In this document: positions 36,844 to 47,582 of the stretch, one piece after another
How the letters are laid out: each line of letters starts with the position of its first letter
Numbering within the stretch: position 1 is the stretch's first letter
Assembly (NCBI GenBank): GCA_003254925.1
Contig: QANZ01029190.1
Coordinates: 1 to 64,000 of the forward strand
Direction of reading: 5' to 3'
Source: Chamaecrista fasciculata
Lineage: Eukaryota; Streptophyta; Magnoliopsida; Fabales; Fabaceae
DNA: 64,000 nucleotides
Made by a program: the position numbers and the translations under genes
The notes under the pieces: model-generated
Told to the model about the DNA's origin: nothing
Databases searched by the model: none
The model's input: the letters and a program-made list of their open reading frames with translations, nothing else

Positions 36844-37252
36844 GGCCAAAGTCTTATTTTGGTCTCCTAATTATGCTCAGTGTTCTAAATTGGTCCCCCA
36901 GTTATTTTTCGTTCCATATTGGTCCCCCAGTTATGCAAAACTTGATAAAATTGGTCTCTCTAACAATTTCCATCTATTTTTCCGTTAAAAAAAAAGATAA
37001 AATTAATTTTTAACTCCTAAAAGTTTATATGTTTTGCATCAAGAACCTTTTTTTATAATAGAACCAAAATGTAAAGAAAAAGGTTCTTGATGCAAAACAT
37101 ATAAACTTTTAGTAGTTAAAAATTAATTTTATTTTTTTTTTAACAGAAAAATGGATGGAAACTGTTAGAGGGACCAACTTTGTCAAGTTTTGCATAACTG
37201 GGAGACCAATATGGAACCAAAAAAACTAGGGGACCAAAATAAGTCTTTCGCA
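36844..37252. mobile_element. Mutator-like MITE, GGCCAAAG family, copy C
   Basis: It starts GGCCAAAGTCTTATTTTGG, ends AATAAGTCTTTCGCA, and is bounded by a perfect 9-bp duplication TTCAGTAAA (36835-36843 and 37253-37261). The centre is itself an almost perfect palindrome around 37045 (ATATGTTTTGCATCAAGAAC on one arm). It lies about 270 bases upstream of the CREG start codon. Confidence 0.9.
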
Positions 37253-37584
37253 TTCAGTAAAAGAAAAAGATTTTCCCATTTTGCTTGTTGTCCATTCAAG
37301 TGACAGTCACTTGAAATGGTATTTAATAATTATATTTTTATATTATGATTATACAAAAATTTGCAATATATCTTTTTTTCATAGTAAGGTTATTAATAAA
37401 AAAAATAGTGCTGCTTTTAACATTTGTGTAATCCAAAATATTTATTTACTTAAATTTATTAATTAATGCATCAATTGACATCAACTTTTAGTGTTAGACT
37501 TTAGACCGATAAAATAAAATTCTTTAATATAATAAGAGATTACGCGGACAAAGTAACTTATTTTTAAATAGAAAAAAAAATATA

Positions 37585-37633
37585 ACACAGTTTTTAACAT
37601 TTTTTTTTTCATAAGACACAGTTTTTAACATTT
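37585..37633. repeat. Retroposon stub: T-run plus CATAAG with 18-bp duplication
   Basis: ACACAGTTTTTAACATTT is repeated perfectly at 37585-37602 and 37616-37633. The 13-bp insert is TTTTTTTCATAAG. Confidence 0.7.
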
Positions 37634-37735
37634 GATTTAAATCATTTGTAGAGGTTGTTCTTAACCTACTTAACCTCTAGTTGTGGTTGATCTTAACGAA
37701 CCACATATATATGCTTACCCTTTTATCAATATATA

Positions 37736-38093
37736 CTAGGGGTTTAGCGTGCTCTAACAGGTACGCGAATATGCATGTAACGTTTGAATTGATTTTTATA
37801 TTGATAAAAGAGTAAGTTTGGGACCAATTTGAAAAATTATAAAAATATGTAAGACTCATCTAAAATAAATAAAATATTTATGACCAATTTGAAATCACCT
37901 CATATGGGAAGAGAGAATAGTGACATTTTTTAATTTTTAATTGTTTTTTGCATTTTTTTAATTCATTTATTTTTTTAAAGAAGTGAAGAAAGTGAGTGGG
38001 GAGAGAGAGTGGTGATTTTTTTTCTTTTTTAATTTTTTAATTCATTATTTTTAACCAACCATAAAAGGGTTTAGTCATATAATATAATATAGA
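37736..38093 (-). mobile_element. Non-autonomous Helitron, copy 2 (long form)
   Basis: Read on the minus strand it starts TCTATATTATATTATATGAC and ends with a GCGT...ACGC hairpin then AAACCCCTAG, inserted between A and T. It is 358 bp; its 3' end matches the elements at 17696, 44870 and 58475, but its internal body is longer. Confidence 0.75.
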
Positions 38094-39240
38094 TATAGAT
38101 ATAGATATATGTGTCAAAGTATTTGTTTTATTTTAAAACATATAAAATAGATTCTGATAAACTGGAAAATGACTGGCACTTACCTAGTTCACCGGAGAGG
38201 GCTGCAAGAGCCAAAACTTGAACAAAGACCTGCAAAAGCTTCACAGGGGGGCCCTGCGAAGTGCACTCCGACGCTCAAGTTAGTAAGAGAGTAATGAGAG
38301 AGTAGGAGAATTCGAGAGTGTAAGAAGTAGCTAACCTTGAACTGGTGAGATGGGCTCTATTTATAGAGCAGGGGGGAGACGTGGTCAACGCGCGGGGCGG
38401 ACCACGTAACCAGACACGATCTCCACCAGCGGAGATGGTGGAGACCGAGGTTTGCGGAGCAAGGCAATCGTGGGTGGTTGCCTGCCATGTTGCCGGGCGG
38501 TCGCCCTAATACTGGAGAACGTGGGTGTGAACAAGTCAGTAGCCCACGATCTCCCGTAGCGTGGATTGCGGAGCGAGGTAGTCGTGGGTGACTGAGTGTT
38601 AAGCTGGAGGCGGGCGCCCTCCTCCTGGGTGGAGGGGGGGCGCCCCTAACTGTGCGGAGCGAGGTAGTCGGGCGCCCATTCCTGGGTGGAGGGGGGCGCC
38701 CCTAACTGTGCGGAGGGCACTTGATTGGTTCGAGCGCGCTTTGCAGGGTGTGAAGGGGGGAAGAGGCCCGGTGCGAGGGCCGTTTAGGCGTACGCCCAAA
38801 TAGTGATGTATCAGATTCTAAGAATTTGATGACTCTCCTAAGCTCCACCGATCTCTGGCTCCCGCACACAACATACTCAAGTGAGAGGTTAGATCCTTAG
38901 ATGAACCTCTAATTAACGTTTAAGTTAGAAAACTAACAGAGTAACAGTAAGTAAAAATGGATATGTGACTTATCTAGTGAGACCTCCTATATATAGAGCG
39001 TCCATGGGAGTAGGGTCCTTAGATAGAATGGACCTCTTTCTTATCCTATTCGCTAGTGAAGTGCGCACGATTGTTGTTTTAACCATTGTACCATTGTGAC
39101 AACGACACGTTAATAGGTAAGTTGGTGGAAGTAGCTTGAGAAAAGAACGAGTAACCCATGAGATCATAAGGGCATGCAGAATGGGTCTTATGATCTTGTG
39201 GGCTTTGAAATAGTTTCAACCCATACCTTATTATAATTAT
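38094..39240. repeat. GC-rich dispersed repeat, copy 2, with flanking TE-like DNA
   Basis: Between about 38420 and 38815 the sequence is the inverted, longer counterpart of 7450-7773, ending GGGCGTACGCCC (palindromic) next to AAATAGTGATGTATC. It holds internal repeats: CCTGGGTGGAGGGGG followed by CGCCCCTAACTGTGCGGAG occurs twice (about 38624 and 38681). The adjoining parts (38160-38400 and 38820-39240) share the motif type 'CTTA(C/T)CTAGT..ACC' and look like further parts of the same transposon or a neighbour. No protein domain was recognised. Confidence 0.65.
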
Positions 39241-40391
39241 TTTAAAAAAAAGTTGTTTTTACCGCATCCTAATACAAATAATATTGTTGGAAAGTTAAAT
39301 GGTGATTTGTTACATTGTTCTCTTCTTTTGATATATTTTATTTTATCTTGTATTGATATACAATTTTAAAATACTAAATTGTAACAAATTCTAAAAGTTA
39401 TACTCAATAATATAGATATGGGATATGATGCATTATAAAATATTAAGAATATAGAAAAGTAGGAAAATTGTTGAAATTGTTAAATAATCTTCTATAACAA
39501 TTTTTTATCATTTTGATTATGATATAATTAATGATAACTGATATGATAAGCAAATTCAATTTTAGAATGTTATTTGTACACAAAAAAGTATAATGTTATT
39601 TTAATTTTTTAAAATGATATTTACTTATATTTTTTATTCATGCAAATGCTACTAAGATTAATATAGTTAAGTTATCTAATTACTTAAGAAAGTAATGAAA
39701 TGATAAAATTATTCGATATATTTTTATTAATATGACTATTAAATTAGTTATATCATTTATATTGTTAGCTTTATATCAATTAATTATTTTTATTGTTATC
39801 TTATAAATAAAAGTATAAAACTATATATAGGCCTATTCAATGACGGGAATTTGTTTCGTTGATAGAAAGCTAAATGATACCCAAAGTAAACAATATTTTT
39901 AGAGATTGATTGTGGTAAAGTGGCTTATCATCTTAATGATTTTTCACTTGTTTTTCTCCTTTCTATATTATCATTAAAAACATTTTATGACTTTGTAATC
40001 ATTTTCATGATGTTTTTTTTTTGTTTCAATAGAATGTGTAACTCTACTGCTCACAACTTAGCTAAGTTTGTAATTTTCTTTCAAAGGTTTAATATATGGA
40101 TAGAATTTCAGCCTTCTTATATTACTTTTGTCTTGTCAATGAAAGACCTTGAATGCATTTATTTTTTTTATAAAAAAAACAATATTTTTGAAGACAAAAT
40201 GAATTCAAAACGTAATTTAGTCATATATTACAAAACTGAACTGAGAAATTAAAATCTTTCTCATTAATACTAATATTACTAACAGAAAATAATAATAAAA
40301 AATTAATAATAAAAGCCATATCCGATGGCTGGAATTTAAAGAACAAGTTTTATTTTCGTTCGACAACAAAATTATTCATCAAGTTGATATT

Positions 40392-40436
40392 AACTTCTCT
40401 TTCCTTTTTTTTTTGGTGAAAACTTCTCTTTCCTTT
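40392..40436. repeat. Retroposon stub: T7-GGTGAA with 16-bp duplication
   Basis: AACTTCTCTTTCCTTT is repeated perfectly at 40392-40407 and 40421-40436 and encloses TTTTTTTGGTGAA. Confidence 0.7.
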
Positions 40437-40473
40437 AATCATGAAGATCTAACCTTTTTTGCGATTTGATTTT

Positions 40474-40507
40474 AATATTAACATTTTTTGGTGGACGAAT
40501 ATTAACA
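40474..40507. repeat. Retroposon stub: T6-GGTGGACG with 10-bp duplication
   Basis: AATATTAACA at 40474-40483 and 40498-40507 encloses TTTTTTGGTGGACG. It is only about 40 bases from the preceding stub. Confidence 0.5.
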
Positions 40508-42043
40508 ATTACAAAATGATTATATACATAGTTAATTGGTGTATAATAATTTATAAGAATACGGTAAATATTCGTATATAGTTGATTGTTCTGGTAAGCG
40601 TATATAGTTGATTGTTGTTCCCATATCCTCAAAATTTTTCTGTTTGCACATTTATTCTGGAATTATCAATATAACTTCAAACGATAAATGAGTACAAGTA
40701 ATTTAGTACAAAAGAAGTGTTTAGTCAAAAATATAACTCAAATATGATATAAAAAAAAAAAAACCAAATAATTTATTCGAAAGGTCAACTTAAAATTTCC
40801 CTCTAATAGATTATTTTTCTTCACAGCGAATGGGCTTGGGTGTCACTATGTGAGATTTTGTCATTTGGATAATCTCATATAGATTGTTGAGTTTTCTGGC
40901 CCCAAAATTTATTAAAAAAAAAACACAAACAGATAAATAATAGAACAATGTCATGTTTTAACACTCGACTTCCATATTAGATAAAAAAATGTGTTTATCA
41001 TTAACAAGTTCGATCAATAAGTGTCTAATATGACAAATTTTATTTTGATCTTTCAATTTAATTTATAACTTTTTTCATTATTTAATTATTTATAAATTAT
41101 TTTGTTATAAATACAGTCTTTATATCTAATATTTAATTAAATTTTTGAAATATTAACTATACATTTCTCAAGTATATATTAGGAATACTTTTTTAATTTT
41201 ATAAATAGAAAATAATTTATAAAAAAATATTTAATATAGTACTTAATCATCTTAATTATATTTATTTGTATTTTAGAAGCTATAAAATTAATACACATTA
41301 GTGCTTCAATTTAATTTTGTCATTTTCATCGAACAAAAATAAATCTTTATAAGATAAATTAGTCTTTAAAAAAATATTTCTAAGCAAAGGTACTATTATT
41401 GTCTCCAAATTCTATATTAATTTTTAATACTTTTTATTGTTAATTTTTTTTTATAATATTTTATATTTTGGTCAATTTTATTTATTATTTTTACTTTAGT
41501 TAGATATATTAATGACAGATTCTACGTGAAATTGATTAAAAAATAAATTAAAATTATAAAGAAATTAATTCAAGAATAAAATTTTACAAATTTGAAATAT
41601 TAAGACAAAATTGACAAAAAAAAATAGGGAGAAAATTAAAACTTGATATAAAATTTCCAAACAAAAAGGGCATTTTTGTCATATTTCTATGTACAAATAA
41701 CTTTAAGATTTTAGTTATATAAAATAACTTAATCTTTCAAAAAATAATTGTTAGACAAAAATTTAGTTAAAGTATGAAAGTTACCATATATTAACTCTAT
41801 AAATTTTAAAAATTTAAATGTATAAACTAAAAATTTTAAAATATTTTATATTATTAAAACAAATGAAGCATGCCAGCCATAGAGCAGTGATGGCTGCGTT
41901 CGATGGCAGTCTGATGATACTCGTATTTCGCAGAAGCTTCGGCAGAAACCACAAATTATGAGTTTATGACATTCCAATTAGATTTCTCATTTGAAAACAA
42001 ACACAATTTGCCTGACTTTGACCTTCTCTCAAACCCAAATTCA

Positions 42044-42087
42044 TCTTCTTCTTCTTCTTCTTCTTCTTCTTCTTCTTCTTCTTCTTC
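42044..42087. repeat. (TTC)n microsatellite in the leader of the DUF716 gene
   Basis: About 14 uninterrupted TTC/CTT triplets end roughly 70 bases upstream of the start codon, so they probably lie in the 5' UTR. Long CT-type tracts are common in plant leaders and are length-variable. Confidence 0.9.
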
Positions 42088-42154
42088 CAACACTGAGATC
42101 GCGATTTCTGTGTATACAGTGAAGCAGAGAGTGCGAAATCGAAAGATTTGAGAA

Positions 42155-43168
42155 ATGGGGCTTCTTGCCTTCGCTGCTGCAGGCGGTGGATTCATTTTGA
42201 TTGGGGCTCGCGAAGCTCTTAACGCTTCTGTTTCGGATCCATACTCAACCCAAAGTCTCGTTTCTCCGCTTTCTCCTCCCAATTCTCTTCATCCATCAAC
42301 AACACCGACTCCGAAATCGCATTCAATAGCCAGGGAAAACCCTAATTCCTCTTCTCTGTCTTTCCTGTTTGTTCTCATATTTTCTTTCTTGGTCATCGTA
42401 AACTCCCTGGTCTCGGTATTTGACGCCAACAACCTACGCGACCACGTCGGATCAGCCCTCCAATTGCAGGTTTTGGCGTTCGCGTTAATTTTCCTTTTGT
42501 ACTCCGTGCTTGGTCTTTTGGTTAATTTCACAAACTCTTTGCGTTTGCCTTCCTCATTGCTCGGCTTGATTGGGGTTTTTGCTTTTGGGGAAGAATTCTT
42601 GTTGTTTTACCTTCAGAGGAAAGACCCTAGCGGGATCGAAAATCGTTATTACGATCTCTTGCTTGTGCCAATCGCCGTTTGTGTATTATCCACCATCTTC
42701 GAATTGAAATCGCCCAGATCGAATCTCCCAAAATTGACACGTGGGTTTGCGTTGGTTTTACAAGGGACATGGTTTCTGCAAATGGGTTTATCGTTCTTCA
42801 CAAATTGGATGGCTCACGGCTGTTTCTTGCATAGCGTGAGCAGAGGGAATTACACTGTGAGGTGTAAGGGACATCCTGAATTTCACAGGGGTAGAGCAAT
42901 CGCCACGCTTCAGTTCAATTGCCATCTTGCTCTTATGGTGGTACTTTTTGTTGCGTTCCAATCAACAATTTCTTGGAAATTTGGAGTTCCGAATGATACT
43001 GCACGATATAAGCCAATCGGAGCTGAAATGCAGCCTTTTCCAAATACGTCCCATTTCACTTTGGATTCTGATGACGATGCCGATGATGAGATTAAAGAAG
43101 ACAACGTAGCGATGCAGAAGGTAATTGCGGTGGAAGCGGGTGTTAATGGTTATAATTCTCATCATTGA
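42155..43168 (+). CDS. DUF716/TMEM45-family multi-pass membrane protein
   Basis: Intronless frame of 337 residues with several hydrophobic segments: about 70-89, 101-125, 132-152, 168-182, 197-215 and 251-270. A Ser/Pro-rich loop (about 27-65) and an acidic tail (a DSDDDADDE run at about 300-309) flank the membrane core. The block GRAIATLQFNCHLALMVV and the preceding TWFLQMGLSFF are typical of plant DUF716 proteins. Some plant members are linked to responses to viruses or to membrane traffic, but no biochemical function is established. The start context AGAAATGGGG and immediate hydrophobic sequence support this ATG. Confidence 0.85.
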   Translation: MGLLAFAAAGGGFILIGAREALNASVSDPYSTQSLVSPLSPPNSLHPSTTPTPKSHSIARENPNSSSLSFLFVLIFSFLVIVNSLVSVFDANNLRDHVGSALQLQVLAFALIFLLYSVLGLLVNFTNSLRLPSSLLGLIGVFAFGEEFLLFYLQRKDPSGIENRYYDLLLVPIAVCVLSTIFELKSPRSNLPKLTRGFALVLQGTWFLQMGLSFFTNWMAHGCFLHSVSRGNYTVRCKGHPEFHRGRAIATLQFNCHLALMVVLFVAFQSTISWKFGVPNDTARYKPIGAEMQPFPNTSHFTLDSDDDADDEIKEDNVAMQKVIAVEAGVNGYNSHH

Positions 43169-44869
43169 AATAGATCTATCAGTTTGAGTTGGCGCATGTA
43201 AAATTCACATTGTATAAATGAGTTCATATAGTTTGGTGCTGTTGTTCACTTCTAGTTTTGCTTTTGAGGCTACTGTGAAGCATCCTATGGAATTCTGATT
43301 CCTTTCTTTTTTCTCCTGTTCTTGTTAGTGCATATGAAATTATGAATTCATGTTCAGTGACCATATGATTTCTGTGATTCTAAGTTCTTTACCAACGACT
43401 GTGTGTTTTGAGTAGTGGTAAGCAACTAAGCACCATTGATTGTTGGTTGTTTAAGATTCGACCTTTTAGGTCTCATAAGCTTGGTTTTCTTCTATAGACT
43501 TTGGCACTTTATTGGCTTCAGAAGTAGGGCATGCTAGCTATAAATTATAGATGAAGAAGCAACTAGTCCAAATTTCAATGAGGGACACCTCAAGGAATCA
43601 TGTATACCCAAGTAAATGAGGCTTATATAACTTGTGGTAGTCAATGTAAGTGTAACTACTAGTGCTATTGTGAATCTGTGATCCAATTTAATAGTCTCTG
43701 ACTCTCTGTATGATTCCTTAGTTCTTCCGATGCCTTATCTTCAAACTATTTCCCCAGTCTTATTATCAAGTAGAATATCAGAAATTTATGAAAATTCTGT
43801 TTTGATGGATATGAAAGTACATGCTGTTACTTGCAACTTCTGAGATTTAGTTAAATTGTTAATTCTGTCTCTTATTTATTTCTTTTCTTGGATGAAGCCC
43901 AACTTTATAAACATAATGAATGTGGACCTGATAAAAGGGGTGCCTTCTAATGGTTAATCTTGGAGGTGATAATCCTCTTATGGTTTAAATTTCCACGAAC
44001 TGATTCACAGGGATTGATGTAGTTTAACTATTTTTGGCATTTAATATTTGGAAAGAAATTTAGGTGAGATGATAACCTGAAAGTGGGGAAATTGGAACAT
44101 CATATCATCATTCTCATTTGTTTCTGTACGTTTGAAGAGATTTTTCTTTGAAATCCTTTTGAGAGGCAGTGTATATCTCATTTCTAGATCTTGTTTTCTT
44201 GAGAAAACATTTTGTTTAAGTCCTTTTAGTGATTCCTATCTGCAATTTAGACGACTTCAATAGTTCAACTGATTCGAATTTCTTGTTGAAGATATTAAGT
44301 TTTGAATCGTGATGAGGAATTTCACTTACTTGTTTTACACTAAACGGGTTCATCTTGGTCAATATAATATATCATAGCAATAACATTTCCCTTGAAATCG
44401 AAGGGTGGTTAAAAGCAATGTTCTTTTTACTAGTTAAAGCATGCTAATTTTTTTGTGGACCAAAAGCATAATTAATGAAGTGTACATTGCCTTACTGGAT
44501 AGTATATATGGGTAGCATCGATAGTCTGTAAAGTTTTATTCATTTGTATGTATTTTTGGTCTGTTTTCAAGTTATCATAGTAGTTGTTAGTTATTACACT
44601 TGGAAATCTCGTAACCAGCCAGCCATATGATCCATTTTATAATGCGAATTTGTAAAATGGGCAACACTTTAAATTTTAGGATTCTGATATTATTAGTTCA
44701 GCATATTTTCTGTTTGCCAGCGATAAGAATGAAATAGAAATTGATAATATGTCCAACTATATTCGGAGAAAGTAAGAAACAAAAAGGTTTTGATATATAT
44801 ATATATATATATATAATATTAAGAAAAATGCGAGTTATTCAAATTTATGCCCGGATCAATATATATATA
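43169..44869. other. 3' flank and intergenic DNA, no gene seen
   Basis: Moderately AT-rich, with no coding exon or complete transposon. An (AT)n microsatellite lies at about 44797-44815. Confidence 0.5.
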
Positions 44870-45090
44870 CTAGGGGCTTGGCGTGCCCGTTATATAATGT
44901 TTGAATTGATTTAAAGTTAAAGATTACATAAAATTCTTATCTTGATAAATGAGTAAGTTTGGGACTAATTTTGAAAAATTATAAAAATATGTAAGATTCA
45001 TTTAAAATAAATAAAATATTTAAGATCAATTTGAAATTACTTCATACATTTAGGACTAATTAGAGATTTTGACTCCCTATGTAAAATAAT
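44870..45090 (-). mobile_element. Helitron 3' end, copy 3 (5' truncated)
   Basis: On the minus strand it ends ACGCCAAGCCCCTAG before T. It shares its body with 37736-38093 (for example GATAAATGAGTAAGTTTGGG on the plus strand), but the 5' TC end and half of the terminal hairpin are missing. The right limit is approximate. Confidence 0.6.
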
Positions 45091-45493
45091 AATTAATATA
45101 CTGATGTATATGTGGGAGGACGACGAGAAGCCTCCCATATATAATACTGTGTACCAAATAATTACAGCATGGCCACATGATTTAGGATGATTTAGGGTTT
45201 GGAAAACTCAAAGAGATGGTCAAAATTCATGAGTAAAATACTAAATAGAACTTATTGTTTGATAAATATTTTATAAAGTCATGCATTTCATTTTAGGTAA
45301 GGAAGACGTACCATCACCCTTAAATAATGGGCATTGATTCATTGAACAAAATATCCACGTGGATAAGAGTCATCCAATCATTTATCCCTCATAGTATATT
45401 ATTGTTCACATGTATGATCTACTCATCTCATCTACCTCTTCATGAATCATAAACTAGCATTCATTGATGTTAGATGTATATTCATATTAACTA

Positions 45494-46012
45494 GGCCAAA
45501 GTCTCAATTTGGTCCCTTATGTATGATATAGATTTTGAATTGGTCTCTTTCCTCTCATTTGTTTCAGATTAGTTCTATATATTTTCAAATTATTTTAAAT
45601 TGGTCCCAAATCTACTTTTCGAGATGTGATTTGACCTCATTTACTAACGATCTTAACTGGACACAGATAGAACTCTTCAAGAGTTAGCATGTAGTTTCAA
45701 ACTCGTTGCGTTCAAACTTGAACGAGAGATAAATGACAAATTTTACTTGTTTTATCATAAAACGAATTATTCACTTTTGAAGCTTAATTTGATTTTGTTT
45801 GTTGATGGTCTCGAAGCACTTGTCAAAAGAAACTTGTAACTTTGAATTTGTTGTATTTGAACTTGAAATGAGAGAGATATGACTAAATTTAATATTTTTG
45901 GGATCATTTTGAAATAGTATGAAAATATATAGACCAATTTGAAACAAATGAAAGATAATGGACCAATGTGAATATTACCCCATACATAGAGGACCAATTT
46001 GGGACTTCGGCC
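45494..46012. mobile_element. Mutator-like MITE, GGCCAAAG family, copy G
   Basis: It starts GGCCAAAGTCTCAATTTGG, ends CCAATTTGGGACTTCGGCC, and is bounded by a perfect 9-bp duplication TATTAACTA (45485-45493 and 46013-46021). 519 bp, non-coding. Confidence 0.92.
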
Positions 46013-46028
46013 TATTAACTATAAATCC

Positions 46029-46074
46029 TACGCCAAAATTATTATTTCTTTTTTTGATTGAATACGCCAAAATT
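46029..46074. repeat. Retroposon stub: 22-bp insert with 12-bp duplication
   Basis: TACGCCAAAATT occurs at 46029-46040 and 46063-46074. The insert contains a T7 run and ends GATTGAA. It lies next to the right target duplication of the adjacent MITE. Confidence 0.55.
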
Positions 46075-46587
46075 TAATGAGCTGATAATTTTTCCTCCAT
46101 CTAATACCAAACACTAATAGCAAGGCTCCACGTAACCAAAAGGAGGCACCACAGAACGTCGCAACCAACGCGATTACAACAATCCCATCGAATCTCGTGA
46201 GATCGCCACGTGGCGTGCGTCGTTGCAGGATGTTGAGCCTACTCTTGCTTTTTATGATTCACATCGATCCCTTCACTTTCTCTCTCTCCCGAACGAGATT
46301 ACATTATACACACACACGCACACAGCGTTAACGGCTTTCACGTTTCACCCAAGTCAGTTGCTCTCTCTCTCTCTCTTTCTGTTTTCTCTAGTTTCTCTCA
46401 CTGTTTATCGTTACCCTTCTGTTTCTCATCTCAAACTGCTTACTCTTCTTTTTCTTTAAATTGCTTCTTAATAATTTCTCTTAGAGGATCGGAGTTTTCT
46501 GAATTCTGATTGAAGCATTCTGAATCTGAAATCGAAGGTGTGGGTGTGAGATTTTACTCTGCGTGTGCGTATCTTCTTCGAAGGAAT

Positions 46588-47582
46588 ATGGAGTGGTGGA
46601 GGAATCTGGTGTTCCCGATGCGAAGTGTTTGGATCAGCGTCGCCACCCGATTCGGCTTTCGCAAAACTGGTAAGCTTCTTCTTCTTCAGCTTCGTGTTTA
46701 GCTCCACTGCTTCCAGATTATGAGTTAATGGAGTTGTTCTCTTGCTTTTGCTTTTTCTTTGTCTTGTTAATTAGCGACGATGGATTTTGATGTTTGAGAA
46801 TTACTTAGATAGTTAGATTAAATGGTCGCTGATTTACAATCTAGTCTGTTGTTCGAGGTTAGAGTGTCATGGAATTATAATCGTTGTTGTAATTGAGGTT
46901 CTAAATATGTCTGGGGAGTATGTAAGTCGTTTTACTGTGTTTCATGACTTTCTGGAGGAGGAAGCAAATATGTCGGGGCATATTCTCCATCTTTATTGTA
47001 TTTAGGAGGAGAAGAAACGGAGGTAGCTAAGTAATTTTGAATCATTTACTTAATGCTACAGAGAGATTACTCTGTTTGTCTGTTAAGTACTTTAGTTTGC
47101 TTTATCAGAAAGAGAAGATTTCAGGTACTTGTAATTCGCCTGGAAATTGGAATGATTTGAGCCCTGTTCTTTGGAAGTTAAATTTCTAATGATGTTAGTT
47201 TGTCATTTGTGCTTCAATATGGGAAAAATTAAGAAGTTAATCAAGACTCAAAGTTATATGATTATGAGTTGAAACTTCATTTATGCATATGGTGTTGTTT
47301 TGATATTGCCAATTCTGTATAGTGTTACAATTTTGTGTTCTGAAGTGAGACAACTTGCAAATGATTAAATATTAAAGCGGTGTTTGGTAAAAATGTGCAG
47401 GATTACTGAAGCTACGAAATGATGTGAGGGCTTGTCAATACAAGGATATACAAGTTATGTGGGAAATGCTGAAAAGAAATGAATCAGAGTTTGCTTATTC
47501 TCCTGAAAGAAGCAAAAGAAGCAGGAGCTACTGGAAATTATTCAGGTGGGCAAGAAGTGCTCCATGTATTTATCGCCCCTAA
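46588..47582 (+). CDS. Small protein of unknown function, 87 aa, 2 exons
   Basis: Exons 46588-46669 and 47401-47582 join at ACTG|GTAAGC ... TGTGCAG|GATTAC, giving 87 residues. The start MEWWRNLVFPMRSVWISVAT is preceded by a long CT-rich leader with a (CT)n run at about 46362. The protein is basic, with the motif MWEMLKRNESEF and a C-terminus SYWKLFRWARSAPCIYRP. It has no signal peptide, membrane segment or known domain. Codon use and clean splicing support a real gene; I do not recognise the family with confidence. Confidence 0.68.

Larger units (their letters stand above)
39241..42154. other. Very AT-rich intergenic DNA and 5' flank of the DUF716 gene
   Basis: Contains two oligo(T) stubs (40392 and 40474), a vague foldback patch at 41330-41680 and a (TTC)n tract at 42044. 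No coding exon is supported in 39241-41950. Confidence 0.5.

Noticed and set aside
43400-43490. Possible SINE or tRNA-like A and B boxes (GAGTAGTGGTAAGC and AAGATTCGACC)
   Set aside because: Spacing is plausible but the rest of the body and tail are absent and no duplication is seen.
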